Shown here: piece by piece, positions 21,746 to 30,237 of the stretch
How the letters are laid out: each line of letters starts with the position of its first letter
Position numbering within the stretch: position 1 is the stretch's first letter
Position numbers and translations under genes: made by a program
Notes under the pieces: model-generated
Databases searched by the model: none
Told to the model about the DNA's origin: nothing
The model's input: the letters and a program-made list of their open reading frames with translations, nothing else
NCBI GenBank assembly: GCA_023410875.1
Contig: JAEYPH010000073.1
Location: forward strand, 1-33,512
Reading direction: 5' to 3'
DNA length: 33,512 nucleotides
Source: Bacillota bacterium
GTDB lineage: Bacteria; Bacillota; Clostridia; Christensenellales; UMGS416

Positions 21746-23329
21746 CTATGCGCTCGCCTCGACGTTCTTGAAGATGCCCGACGCCAGCGCGAACACCGCT
21801 GCGGCCAGCACAAAGGCCCATGCCGTGAAGCCCGCCACAGCCAGCAGCTCACTGTGGGTCGCCATAGCCACCACGATGGTCAGCGCCACGCCGGGAGACA
21901 CAAACACCACCGTGGTTACCATCTTGAGCACGGTCCGCAGCGGCACGCTGTGCACCGAGCCGAACATCCGCCGGGCCAGCACATCGGTATAGGTGAACAC
22001 CGCGCCCAGCAGCACGTAGCTCAATGCACACAGCACCACCAGGCCCACCGGGTGATCCAGCTGCCGCCCGGTCGCAACCAACAACAGCGCGGTCAGCACA
22101 AAAAGGGTGACGCCGTCGATGGCGTTCTTGATATGATCGCTCAGCGTGAGCCACAGCAGCTTTTGGCTGGGCCGGACCGGCAGCAGGAACACGAAGGGCC
22201 GGCTCAGCTCCATGGGCCAGCGGCCCTGTATCTGGAACAAGAACAGCATATAGACGCTGAAGGACAGCACGACGATCATGCTGTAGGTCAGCTCTTTTGG
22301 CATGATGTAGTGGAAGGCGATGGACGCCGCGATGATGATCAGGCTCAGGCGGTCGAAGAACAGCAGGAAGCTGGACTTGCGCATCTCCAGCATGCTCTTG
22401 GCGAACAGCGCCTGAGCGCCCCAGCCGAAAAGACCGTTTTTGACCTTGCGGCGAGCCTTTGTGCCGAAGTTCATCTGGCGGCCCTCGCGCTTGGCAGCCA
22501 GCGCGGCCTCACGGTAATCGGTGGCCACCAGCACTTCCTCATAATAATCCAGATTGAGCCGGTATAGCGCCAGCAGCGCTGCCGCCGCAGCCGCCACCAG
22601 CAGGCCCAGGCTCACAAAGAATTGCCAGCCCACGCCATCCACCGCGGCGCACAGTATGTTGGCCGACCAGCCCACCAGCGGCGTCCAGGCCAGCACGGGG
22701 TTGCCAAACGTCGCATACACCGCCGCCATCAGGTCCCGCGTCTGCGAAAGCTCATACAGGAAGAACACCGCCAGCGCCGCCAGCAGCGCGTTGAGCAGCA
22801 CCGTGGCCCAGCGCCGCCGCCGGGCGGATTTGCTCGTGAAGGCATACACGAGCATGCCGAAGATCGGAAAGCTCAGCGCATACAGCGCCACCGCCAGCAG
22901 CACGATCCATGTGCCGTAAGCCTGCAGCGGGAAGTTGTTTTTCAGGTTGGGAATCTGGAAGAAGGCGATGAAGATGGCCAGCGCCACGCCGCCCAGCTGG
23001 CGCAAGAATCCGTACAGCAGCACCTCGTTGGGCCGGAAGGGGCCGGTGAACACCAGCGACACATCGGCAGCGCGGAACATGCTGCTGCCCTTCTCGATGC
23101 CCTGTTTGAAGCCGAAATAATAGACGATGGCACTCAAACCCGTGGCAATGGCGCGGAACAGCCGCCCGTCGCCGCGATTGAAGTTGCCCGGCCCAAAGAG
23201 CACAAACACGAGCATACCGGCCATGGCCAGCGCCAGCAGGATATAAAGCGCCAGCATGGCCGGCTTCTTCTTAAGCCCCTTGAGGATGTTGCCCAGCGTG
23301 CGCTGGACAAGATAGACCAGCGGGCTCAT
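21746..23329 (-). CDS. Putative ABC exporter membrane protein
   Basis: A 527-residue polytopic protein with about ten or more transmembrane segments. It resembles the Bacillota putative ABC exporter family: an N-terminal half with ADVSLVFTGPFRPNEVLLYGFLRQ, a cytoplasmic loop around LDYYEEVLVATDYREAALAAKREGR, and a second membrane half with PFVFLLPVRPSQKLLW. The substrate is unknown. Its start overlaps the ATPase stop by four bases (ATGA), so the two are translationally coupled and form one exporter. The hairpin cluster and 70-base element follow its stop. Confidence 0.85.
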   Translation of the reverse strand: MSPLVYLVQRTLGNILKGLKKKPAMLALYILLALAMAGMLVFVLFGPGNFNRGDGRLFRAIATGLSAIVYYFGFKQGIEKGSSMFRAADVSLVFTGPFRPNEVLLYGFLRQLGGVALAIFIAFFQIPNLKNNFPLQAYGTWIVLLAVALYALSFPIFGMLVYAFTSKSARRRRWATVLLNALLAALAVFFLYELSQTRDLMAAVYATFGNPVLAWTPLVGWSANILCAAVDGVGWQFFVSLGLLVAAAAAALLALYRLNLDYYEEVLVATDYREAALAAKREGRQMNFGTKARRKVKNGLFGWGAQALFAKSMLEMRKSSFLLFFDRLSLIIIAASIAFHYIMPKELTYSMIVVLSFSVYMLFLFQIQGRWPMELSRPFVFLLPVRPSQKLLWLTLSDHIKNAIDGVTLFVLTALLLVATGRQLDHPVGLVVLCALSYVLLGAVFTYTDVLARRMFGSVHSVPLRTVLKMVTTVVFVSPGVALTIVVAMATHSELLAVAGFTAWAFVLAAAVFALASGIFKNVEASA

Positions 23330-24036
23330 TGCGGGGCCTCCTGCTCGCCGGTCACGCGGAAGAACACGCTCTCCAGCGACTCCTCGGCGCTTTCAGCCTG
23401 CGCACGGGTGCGGCTCAGGACCACGCGGCCGCGGTCCAGGATCAGCGCCAGATCCCACAAGCCTTCCACGCTGTCGATGATGTGGGTGCTGATGAGCACC
23501 GCACAACCCTCGGCGCGCAGCTCTGCAAACACGACCTTGAGCTCCTTGATGGCCTTGGGGTCCAGCCCGATCATGGGCTCGTCAAAGAGCACCATTTTGG
23601 GTTGGGGCAGCAGCGCGCAGCAAATGCTGACCTTCTGCTGCATGCCCTTGCTGAGTTCCTTGCCCAGCTTGTCGCGCTTGTCGTCCAGGTCAAACCGGCG
23701 CAGCAGCGCGTCGGCGCGCCCCTGCCAATCGCGGATGCCGTAGGCCCGGGCGATGAACTCCATGTGCTCGTCCACGGTCAGCAGCTCATAGAGCGCCGGG
23801 GATTCCGGCACATAGCCGCTCAAGAGCTTGGCCTGCACGGTCTTGTTGTCCATGCCGCCCACGGTGATGGTCCCTTGGAACTTCAGCAGCCCCATGATCG
23901 CCTTGATCGTCGTGCTCTTGCCGGCGCCGTTGGGCCCCAGCAGCACGGCCACTTCGCCGGGCTGCACGGCGAAGGACAGGTTGTCCACCGCCAGCGCGCC
24001 GTCGTAGCGCTTGGTCAGGTTGGTTACGTTGAGCAT
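23326..24036 (-). CDS. ABC transporter ATP-binding protein
   Basis: A 236-residue ATPase. Walker A is LLGPNGAGKSTTIKAIMG (residues about 34-51). The signature is LSKGMQQKV, Walker B is KMVLFDEPMIGLDP, and the switch His lies in VLISTHIIDSVEGL. It is an ABC-2/DrrA-type exporter ATPase. The ATG at 24036 (MLNVTNLTKRYD) follows AGGAGGGAA; the upstream frame extension overlaps the cyclase gene. The cyclase stop is 41 bases upstream, so the three genes may form an operon. Confidence 0.95.
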   Translation of the reverse strand: MLNVTNLTKRYDGALAVDNLSFAVQPGEVAVLLGPNGAGKSTTIKAIMGLLKFQGTITVGGMDNKTVQAKLLSGYVPESPALYELLTVDEHMEFIARAYGIRDWQGRADALLRRFDLDDKRDKLGKELSKGMQQKVSICCALLPQPKMVLFDEPMIGLDPKAIKELKVVFAELRAEGCAVLISTHIIDSVEGLWDLALILDRGRVVLSRTRAQAESAEESLESVFFRVTGEQEAPQ

Positions 24037-24077
24037 GAGAATTCCCTCCTGTTGCCGGCTCGGCAAAGCCGGGTAGT

Positions 24078-25625
24078 TTACTGGTCTTCCTTGCGGCGGT
24101 TGGGCGCGGTATGGGACCATATGCAGCGGTCCTTCCCCGCGCCCTTGGCCTCATAGAGCGCCTCATCGGCCCGATAGATCAACGTGTCCGCCGTGTCGAT
24201 CTGGTGGCAGGCCGTAATGCCCAGGCTGATCGTGATGCCGTAGCGGCCCAGCTCCTCGTCTCCGCGCAGGCGCTGGAACAGCGCCTCGATGTCGCCACGG
24301 GCCTGGGCCTCGCCGCCCAGGTGAATACCGGCGTATTCGTCGCCGCCCCAGCGGGAGAGGACGGCCCGTTGGCCCAGGGCCTGCTGCGCCAGCACGCCCA
24401 CGATCTTGAGAATCTTATCGCCGATCAGGTGGCCGTGCTGGTCGTTGATGCGCTTGAAGTTGTCGATGTCGAACACGAACACGCACAGCTGCGCAGCGGA
24501 TTGGGCATCGGCCAGCCGGCTCTCCAGCTGCTCGTTGAAGCCCCGCCGGTTGAGCAGGCCGGTGAGCTGGTCGGTCTTGGCCACGCTGACCAGCCTGCTT
24601 TCGTTGCGCCGGATGATGCGGTTGACGACCAGCAGCACCAGCGCCACGACCAGCGCGAAGGTGATGAAATCCTTGATCAGCTGCCCATGGAAGGACTGCT
24701 CCAACACGGAGGTATCCTTCTTGACCAGCAGATACCAATCCAGGTCCTCGATGTACCGGGTGATCAGATATCCATCGTCTACGCCGAAGATCTGCAGTGA
24801 ATCCTTGTTGCCCACGACAGCCTGGCGCTGCTCCCGCAGCGCGGGCATGGTGAACACGTTGATTTCCTGGGCCTCCTCCGCGGTGGGAGCCCGCACCGCG
24901 CCTTCGGGCTCGCCGGGGCGGCCACTGAAGCCAAAGGCGGCGGCAATCCGGGCATGGGTGCCGGTGTGTACGCGCACCAGGCCGTTGGCGTCGAACAGCA
25001 GCGCGTTCAGATGGAAGTCGTCCTCAAAGCTCTGGAGCAGGCGCTGCACATGGTCGGTCTCCAGCCCCACGCCGGTGACGCCCATGATGTCACCGTTTTG
25101 ATCGGCGATGCGGCAGTTTATGAACACCGAAAGGCGATTCTGGTTGACCTCGTCGGTGTCGATCTCCAGGTCATAGGCCAGGTTGCGTTCCAGGAAGGCA
25201 TCATACCAGCGGTCATGGTCGTCGGCCGGGTCCAGCACCTTGTTGACGCCCTCGTAGTGGTAATACGTCTGCGTGGCCTGCGACACGAGGAAGACCGAGT
25301 CATAGCTGTATTTGTTCCGGATGCCCAGCAGATAGTTCTGCAGCTGCAGCGTGCCTTCCGCGGTAGACCCGCTCTGGCGCTCGTCCTTGAGCCACGACTT
25401 TACGAAATTGTCGTTGGCCATCGTCAGCGACACGAAGATCGGCTTGGTCAGCTCGTTACGAATCTCCGAATACAGATTGGTCGTCGTGAGCTTGGTGATG
25501 TTGCGGATGTCGTCGCGGATGACCTCACTGTAGGTGGAATAGCTCGTGATGCCCACGACCAGAAAACCAGCCAAGATAAACGCGCAGATGAGCAGATTCA
25601 CCCGCGCCCGTGTTTTGATGCTCAT
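24078..25625 (-). CDS. Membrane diguanylate cyclase with Cache sensor domain
   Basis: A 515-residue receptor enzyme. TM1 is at about residues 9-29. An extracytoplasmic dCache-like sensor of about 290 residues follows (YDSVFLVSQATQTYYHY, DVMGVTGVGLE-like DIMGVTGVGLETDHV, DLDWYLLVKKD). TM2 is at about 316-338. The GGDEF domain starts at KTDQLTGLLNRRGFNEQL. The active-site motif is RWGGDEYAG (GGDEY at 427-431), with VFDIDNFKRINDQHGHLIGD supplying metal and substrate residues. It should make c-di-GMP from GTP in response to an external ligand. The RxxD inhibitory site five residues before GGDEY is absent (GQRAVLSRW). The start follows GGGGGAGAC. Confidence 0.94.
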   Translation of the reverse strand: MSIKTRARVNLLICAFILAGFLVVGITSYSTYSEVIRDDIRNITKLTTTNLYSEIRNELTKPIFVSLTMANDNFVKSWLKDERQSGSTAEGTLQLQNYLLGIRNKYSYDSVFLVSQATQTYYHYEGVNKVLDPADDHDRWYDAFLERNLAYDLEIDTDEVNQNRLSVFINCRIADQNGDIMGVTGVGLETDHVQRLLQSFEDDFHLNALLFDANGLVRVHTGTHARIAAAFGFSGRPGEPEGAVRAPTAEEAQEINVFTMPALREQRQAVVGNKDSLQIFGVDDGYLITRYIEDLDWYLLVKKDTSVLEQSFHGQLIKDFITFALVVALVLLVVNRIIRRNESRLVSVAKTDQLTGLLNRRGFNEQLESRLADAQSAAQLCVFVFDIDNFKRINDQHGHLIGDKILKIVGVLAQQALGQRAVLSRWGGDEYAGIHLGGEAQARGDIEALFQRLRGDEELGRYGITISLGITACHQIDTADTLIYRADEALYEAKGAGKDRCIWSHTAPNRRKEDQ

Positions 25626-25665
25626 GTCTCCCCCTGCCCGATTGCAAACGCCCTATGCCACAACC

Positions 25666-25694
25666 AGATTAGCACAGGGCGTCGATAATTCCAA
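25666..25694 (-). promoter_or_regulatory. Promoter of the diguanylate cyclase-ABC transcript
   Basis: Minus strand TTGGAA at 25694-25689, a 17-base spacer ending TGC (extended -10), and TAATCT at 25671-25666. Confidence 0.65.
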
Positions 25695-25704
25695 ATGCAA
25701 TATG

Positions 25705-25737
25705 CCAAAAAATACAAAGGGCGGTCCGAAAACCGCC
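25705..25737 (-). terminator. Terminator of the desulforedoxin-like gene
   Basis: Arms GGCGGT and ACCGCC with a 6-base loop, followed on the minus strand by CTTTGTATTTTTT. It lies 10 bases past the stop codon and separates this gene from the cyclase promoter. Confidence 0.8.
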
Positions 25738-25747
25738 GGGTGGCGGC

Positions 25748-26077
25748 TTAGTCCACAATCTCCATGCGCTTGCCGCAGCACAGCGGGATGGGGTCGCCGG
25801 CCTTGATGTCCTCTATGCGGTTGCATGTGACGCAATAGACGCGGCAGTCATGGGGAGCACGCACCTGCAGGTAGGGCTGGGGGTTGCCGTCGTAGCCCTC
25901 TATGGCAAAGGCCGCCTCCAGCTTGCCCTTGGCCGGAGCGTATTCGCCCACCGGGGCCAGCTTGCGGGTCTGGTTCACGCAGTCGATGAGGATCTTCCAC
26001 AGCAGCTCGGTCTTGGCGCGCTCTTCGTCGCCCTCCGGGCGCAGGGATACGAGGTTTTTTTCGATGGTGATCTTCAT
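25748..26077 (-). CDS. Small protein with desulforedoxin-like Cys4 C-terminus
   Basis: A 109-residue protein. The N-terminal 65 residues (MKITIEKNLVSLRPEGDEER ...) match no family I recognise. The C-terminal 33 residues resemble desulforedoxin: CRVYCVTCN, then a spacer of about 15, then PLCCGKRMEIVD. The C-x-x-C and CCG-x-x-M pattern is that of desulforedoxin and desulfoferrodoxin N-domains, which hold Fe(Cys)4; a zinc site is also possible. SD GGGGAG lies seven bases before ATG. It is transcribed divergently from the Fpg/Nei-like gene, with its own promoter and terminator. Confidence 0.75.
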   Translation of the reverse strand: MKITIEKNLVSLRPEGDEERAKTELLWKILIDCVNQTRKLAPVGEYAPAKGKLEAAFAIEGYDGNPQPYLQVRAPHDCRVYCVTCNRIEDIKAGDPIPLCCGKRMEIVD

Positions 26078-26125
26078 GGTGGTCTCCCCTCTCCCTTGAA
26101 TGAAGTTTTGTCTTGGAGTACTTGG

Positions 26126-26154
26126 ATTGTACCATTGCTCTCAGCTTCTTGCCA
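26126..26154 (-). promoter_or_regulatory. Promoter of the desulforedoxin-like gene
   Basis: Minus strand TGGCAA at 26154-26149, 17-base spacer, TACAAT at 26131-26126. Confidence 0.5.
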
Positions 26155-26214
26155 GTCATCCATACGCCAGATGGGGCCGATGGTTGGCAGGTCAGGCCAA
26201 AAACCGAAATATTC

Positions 26215-26246
26215 CTTGACTCTTCCGCAACGTCAAGTGTTAAGAT
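26215..26246 (+). promoter_or_regulatory. Candidate promoter/operator of the Fpg/Nei-like gene
   Basis: TTGACT at 26216-26221 and TAAGAT at 26241-26246 with a long 19-base spacer. CTTGAC and GTCAAG (26215-26220, 26232-26237) form an inverted repeat across the -35 box and spacer, a possible regulator site. Confidence 0.4.
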
Positions 26247-26275
26247 GGTTCCATCGCACAGAGGAGGAACTCCTT

Positions 26276-27100
26276 ATGCTTGAATATCCCGAATCCCATA
26301 CCATCGCACGGCAGTTGCAGGAATCCATTCTTGGGAAATCGGTCACTGGCGGCGAGTATGTCAATCCCAACGCAAACATCTTCAACCCGGAAGGCGCTCC
26401 CGAACGTTATCCCCGGGCGGTTGGAGGAACCGTCACGGATGTCGTATACCACGCGCCGGATATCTTCATCGTGCTGGACAACGGGCATGGCATTCTTTTC
26501 CGGCAGGGTGGAGGCAAAATACTCTATCAGGATCGCGCCGATCAACAACCCGAAAAGTACAACTTCCGTTTCTCCTTTTCAGATGGAAGCAGTCTGTCCT
26601 ATTCCGTTATGCTGTGGTCGTACGGCGTGGATGTGATCGACCACGCGGCGTGGGGCATGCTCACGCGGAACGCGGATGCGACGCGCTTCCAGCCGATGGG
26701 CAGTTCGTTTCAGGAATATCTGGCTTTTGTGAAGAGCCACATGGATGACCCGAAGCAGCCCGTCAAAATCTATCTCACCAAAAGCATGGCTGGGATTATG
26801 AGCACCTTCGCGGGAGAAATCCTGCTGCAGGCGAGGATGCATCCTTCCATCCAAATCGGCAAACTGGACGATGGCGCCCATGAACGGGTATACAATGCCA
26901 TGCGCGACGTGTTGTCCAGAGCCTGCGAAGCTGGCGGGCGTACATCGGAATATGACCTGTACGGCCAACCGGGCGGCTATCGGGCGATGTCCGAGCGAAA
27001 GCACATCGGCGAGCCCTGTCCACTATGCGGCGATCCTTTGCAGAAGGTATCCGTTGGGGGAATTATCGCATTCTGCACTAGATGCCAGGCGAAGAGGTAA
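26276..27100 (+). CDS. Fpg/Nei (endonuclease VIII)-like protein with altered N-terminus
   Basis: A 274-residue homologue of base-excision DNA glycosylases. The C-terminal zinc finger is clear: CPLCGDPLQK ... IAFCTRCQ. The preceding helix-two-turn-helix region is also visible (AGEILLQARMHPSIQIGKLD), with GGRTSEYDLYGQPGGY before the finger. Active Fpg/Nei enzymes begin P-E-x at residues 2-4, with Pro2 as nucleophile and Glu3 catalytic. Here the start is MLEYPESHTI, so the Pro-Glu pair is displaced by three residues. A Bacillota subgroup with this N-terminus exists; its activity is not known to me. SD GAGGAGG lies eight bases before ATG at 26276. Confidence 0.85.
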   Translation: MLEYPESHTIARQLQESILGKSVTGGEYVNPNANIFNPEGAPERYPRAVGGTVTDVVYHAPDIFIVLDNGHGILFRQGGGKILYQDRADQQPEKYNFRFSFSDGSSLSYSVMLWSYGVDVIDHAAWGMLTRNADATRFQPMGSSFQEYLAFVKSHMDDPKQPVKIYLTKSMAGIMSTFAGEILLQARMHPSIQIGKLDDGAHERVYNAMRDVLSRACEAGGRTSEYDLYGQPGGYRAMSERKHIGEPCPLCGDPLQKVSVGGIIAFCTRCQAKR

Positions 27101-27162
27101 GGCGGCCTGTATGGCAGAGAAGTCTTAAGGCAGTTGGCTGTGGCAGCTGCGCTAAGGCTGCA

Positions 27163-27798
27163 TTATGCCAATTCCGATTTGATGTGTTCTACGATCTGAT
27201 CCAAAACCCGCTCCCGGTCCGTAGACGTATCATAAATCGTAAAGCCGTATTTGACCAAATGCTCTGTCATAGATCGGCTGAATGAAAGGACATCTTCAGA
27301 AACTTCTCTTAGATCATCATCGTTAAAATTGTATGTCCAATCCTCTTCCGTATCGTATTTCCTGAAATCGCTTACGAACTCATCAACGGTTTTTTTGTTT
27401 TGCACCAATCCGATGAGGAAAAAATTGTCTTTTAATTCTTCTATCCCATACGTTTTCAGAATAGACAGTATCTTTTCAAGATTAAAATACCCCCCTTCCA
27501 ATACAAACCTGTTTCCTTTTACAGCGCCATGGCTGTACGGCAGCAGTCCGCGCCCATCAGCCGAGGCAAACATACCAAGAAAATGGCCAAGGAACGGCGC
27601 TAAATTGTCTGTGGTCTTCTCTCTGTTCCAATTGAGTCTAATATCCAATTGCGGATATGCCCCTTGAAACGTGGCGACAAGTTTGTCGAGGCTGATGACG
27701 AAATAATACAGTTCTTCGTTCAGTTTTCTCGCTAGTGTTGATTTGCCGGCCCTGCTCGGGCCGGCAATGATGATGTTTTTCAATAAAAGCACATCCAA
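27163..27798 (-). CDS. AT-rich P-loop NTPase/kinase-like protein
   Basis: A 211-residue protein with Walker A NIIIAGPSRAGKSTLARKLN at residues 8-27. VISLDKLVATFQG fits the Asp-bearing second motif of small-molecule kinases, and RFVLEGGYF may be a Walker B-like strand. FLIGLVQNKKTVDEF follows. This resembles the nucleotide or shikimate kinase group, but no substrate motif is recognised. Base composition is visibly more AT-rich than every neighbour, which suggests horizontal acquisition. The start is uncertain: the first usable codon is TTG at 27798, with GTG two codons later, and neither has a good SD. It lies 30 bases after the nadC stop. Confidence 0.7.
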   Translation of the reverse strand: MDVLLLKNIIIAGPSRAGKSTLARKLNEELYYFVISLDKLVATFQGAYPQLDIRLNWNREKTTDNLAPFLGHFLGMFASADGRGLLPYSHGAVKGNRFVLEGGYFNLEKILSILKTYGIEELKDNFFLIGLVQNKKTVDEFVSDFRKYDTEEDWTYNFNDDDLREVSEDVLSFSRSMTEHLVKYGFTIYDTSTDRERVLDQIVEHIKSELA

Positions 27799-27828
27799 TT
27801 CATTGCGGAGAGCACTTTGGGGAACCAG

Positions 27829-28677
27829 TTAAACCTTATCAAACCGCAGGCTGATGTCCATGGCTTTGACCGTGTGCGTGAGCGCGCCAATGGAGATCAG
27901 GTCCACACCGGTTTCGGCCACGGCGCGCAGGGCGCTCTCGTCCTTGTCGCCCATGTTGCCGCTGGCTTCCACCAGGGCGCGGCCGGCCACCCGCTGCACG
28001 GCCTGGGCCATGGCTTCCAAATCCATGTTGTCCAGCATGATGATGTCCGCGCCAACGGCCAGGGCCTCGTCCAGCATGGCGAAGTCCTCGACCTCCACCT
28101 CGATCTTGAGCGTGTGGGGGGCCTGGGCGCGGGCGGCGCGCACCGCGGCGGTGATGCCGCCGGCGGCGGCGATGTGGTTGTCCTTAATCAGCACGCCGTC
28201 GGACAGGTTGAAGCGGTGGTTGGAGCCGCCGCCGCAGCGCACGGCGTATTTTTCCAGCACCCGCAGGCCGGGCGTGGTCTTGCGGGTGTCGGTGATGTGG
28301 GCATGGGTACCGGCTACGGCAGCCACGGCATGAGCCGTGCGCGTGGCGACGCCGCTCAGGCGCTGCAGGAAGTTGAGCGCCGTGCGCTCGCCCACGAGGA
28401 TGGCGCGGGCGTCGCCGCTGATGTGGGCCAGCACAGTCCCCTTTTCCACCGCCTGCCCGTCGCGGCTCTGGGGCGCGAAGACCACGGTGGCGTCCAGCTT
28501 GCGGAACACGCGCTCCACGACCGAAAGGCCGCACACGACGCCGGCCTCCTTGGCCAAAAAGCGCCCGGAAATCTCGCGATCGGCGGCCACGGTGCACAGT
28601 GTTGTGATGTCGCCGGTGCCCCAATCCTCGGCCAGCGCCCGGTCGATCAGTTCATCCAGGGCCAGGTTGTCGATCAT
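27829..28677 (-). CDS. nadC: Nicotinate-nucleotide diphosphorylase (carboxylating) NadC
   Basis: A 282-residue quinolinate phosphoribosyltransferase, converting quinolinate and PRPP to nicotinate mononucleotide with CO2 release. Diagnostic blocks are ERTALNFLQRLSGVATRT, TRKTTPGLRVLEKYAVRCGG, and SNHRFNLSDGVLIKDNHI, holding the Arg, His and Lys residues of the substrate pocket. VEVEDFAMLDEAL and DIIMLDNMD complete the barrel. Length is standard. The start overlaps the nadB stop by four bases (ATGA). Confidence 0.97.
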   Translation of the reverse strand: MIDNLALDELIDRALAEDWGTGDITTLCTVAADREISGRFLAKEAGVVCGLSVVERVFRKLDATVVFAPQSRDGQAVEKGTVLAHISGDARAILVGERTALNFLQRLSGVATRTAHAVAAVAGTHAHITDTRKTTPGLRVLEKYAVRCGGGSNHRFNLSDGVLIKDNHIAAAGGITAAVRAARAQAPHTLKIEVEVEDFAMLDEALAVGADIIMLDNMDLEAMAQAVQRVAGRALVEASGNMGDKDESALRAVAETGVDLISIGALTHTVKAMDISLRFDKV

Positions 28678-30224
28678 GACTGCTCCTCCTCATCGTCGCG
28701 ATAATGAGCTCCCACGCTCTTGGGCCTGGCCAGCGCGGCTACCAGCACCTCGCGGGCGCACAGCGCCATGTTCCAGGTCTCCAGGCTCTTGACGGTGCCC
28801 ATGGACGCCTGGCCCAGCATGTCCAGCAGCTCCTCCATGCGGGCGAGCGCCTCAGTCATGCTGGCGCGGTTGCGCAGGATGCCGCCCTTGCGGGTCATAA
28901 GCCCGCGGATTTCGGTGCGCACGGCGTCCAGATCCTGGGCGGCGGAGCGCGCCGGGGCGTCGCCGGTGGATGCGGGTGCCCGCGGGGCGCGCCAAGGGGC
29001 GTCACCAATGTGCTGCGCTGCCCTCCGGCTGAACACCAGGCATTCCAGCAGCGAGTTGCTGGCCAGGCGGTTGGCGCCGTGCACGCCGGTGCAGGCGGCC
29101 TCGCCGCAGGCGTACAAACCAAGAACGTTTGTGCACCCATTGATGTCCGTGCGGATGCCGCCCATCGTGTAATGCTGCACGGGGATTACGGGAATCCAGT
29201 CCTTGGCGATGTCGATACCGCGGCGCATGCATTCCTCGTAAATCGTCGGGAAGCGGGCGCTCAAAAAGGAACGGGGCCGCGCGGTGATGTCCAGGTACAC
29301 ATGGGGCAGGTCATAGCGGCGCATCTCGGCGATGATGGCGCGGGTCACAACATCGCGGGGGGCCAGGTCGGCCAGCGGGTGCACGCCCTGCATGAAGCGC
29401 TCCCAGCGCCGGTTGCGCAGCACGGCCCCCTCGCCCCGCAGCGCTTCGGAGATCAAAAAGAACCGCCCGGTGTCGTCGGGGTGGATCAGTGCCGTGGGGT
29501 GGAACTGCACGAACTCCATGTCCTTTAAAGCCGCGCCGGCCCGCAGGGCGGCGGCGACGCCGTCGCCGGTGGCGCTGCGGGCGTTGGTGCTGTTGCGATA
29601 CACGCGGCCGATGCCGCCGGAGGCGATGATGACCGCCGCCGCGACGTATACTCTGAGCGCGCCGCCCTCCAGCACCAGCGCGCCGGCCACGGCGCCGTCG
29701 TCGCCTGTAAGCACATCGGCCAGGCACGCGTGGTTTCGCACGGTGATGTTGGGCCGGCTCTGCACCAGCTGCGCCAGCCGGGCGCTCACGCCGAAGCCCG
29801 TGGCGTCGCCGCCGCAATGCACGATGCGGTTGTGGTGGTGAGCGCCCTCCCGGGTTGTGTGCAGCGTGCCGTCCTCCTCGCGGTCGAAGGGCACGCCCAT
29901 GGCCACAAGCGCCCGGATGTCGCCGGGGCCTTCGTCCACCAGCACCCGCACCGCCGCCGGGTCGCACAGGTGCGCGCCGGCCTCCAGCGTGTCGGCAAAG
30001 TGGCTGTCAGCGTTGTCGTCGGCGTTGATCACCGCGGCGATGCCGCCCTGGGCATACATGGAATTGCTGATCTCCATGCCGGACTTGTTGAGCAGCGCGA
30101 CTTTGAGCCTCTCGTCCAAGTTCAACGCAGCATACATGCCGGCGATGCCACAACCCTCTATGACGACGTCGAACTCCTCCCGGGGCAGTTCGGTCAGGCT
30201 TCCTTCATACGCATATCTTCTCAC
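28674..30224 (-). CDS. nadB: L-aspartate oxidase NadB
   Basis: A 516-residue flavoenzyme oxidising L-aspartate to iminoaspartate, the substrate of NadA. The FAD-binding motif is IEGCGIAGMYAALNL (GxGxxG, near residue 28). SMYAQGGIAAV is the conserved Gln-Gly loop. HNRIVHCGGDATG, EFVQFHPTAL and PVQHYTMGGIRTDINGCTNV are classic NadB/succinate dehydrogenase flavoprotein blocks, followed by GANRLASNSLLECLVF. In anaerobes fumarate is the likely electron acceptor (inference). The start is GTG at 30224 with GGGAG seven bases upstream. It lies 13 bases after nadA. Confidence 0.97.
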   Translation of the reverse strand: MRRYAYEGSLTELPREEFDVVIEGCGIAGMYAALNLDERLKVALLNKSGMEISNSMYAQGGIAAVINADDNADSHFADTLEAGAHLCDPAAVRVLVDEGPGDIRALVAMGVPFDREEDGTLHTTREGAHHHNRIVHCGGDATGFGVSARLAQLVQSRPNITVRNHACLADVLTGDDGAVAGALVLEGGALRVYVAAAVIIASGGIGRVYRNSTNARSATGDGVAAALRAGAALKDMEFVQFHPTALIHPDDTGRFFLISEALRGEGAVLRNRRWERFMQGVHPLADLAPRDVVTRAIIAEMRRYDLPHVYLDITARPRSFLSARFPTIYEECMRRGIDIAKDWIPVIPVQHYTMGGIRTDINGCTNVLGLYACGEAACTGVHGANRLASNSLLECLVFSRRAAQHIGDAPWRAPRAPASTGDAPARSAAQDLDAVRTEIRGLMTRKGGILRNRASMTEALARMEELLDMLGQASMGTVKSLETWNMALCAREVLVAALARPKSVGAHYRDDEEEQS

Positions 30225-30237
30225 AAGAAAACTCCCA

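Noticed and set aside
21403..21852. 149-codon minus-strand frame over the 70-base element
   Set aside because: Overlaps the end of the ABC permease, no SD, and consists of repeat sequence; the shared HMSPAG peptide with copy A reflects the DNA repeat.
25850..26275. Upstream extension of the Fpg/Nei-like frame
   Set aside because: Overlaps the desulforedoxin-like gene on the other strand; GAGGAGG fits the ATG at 26276.
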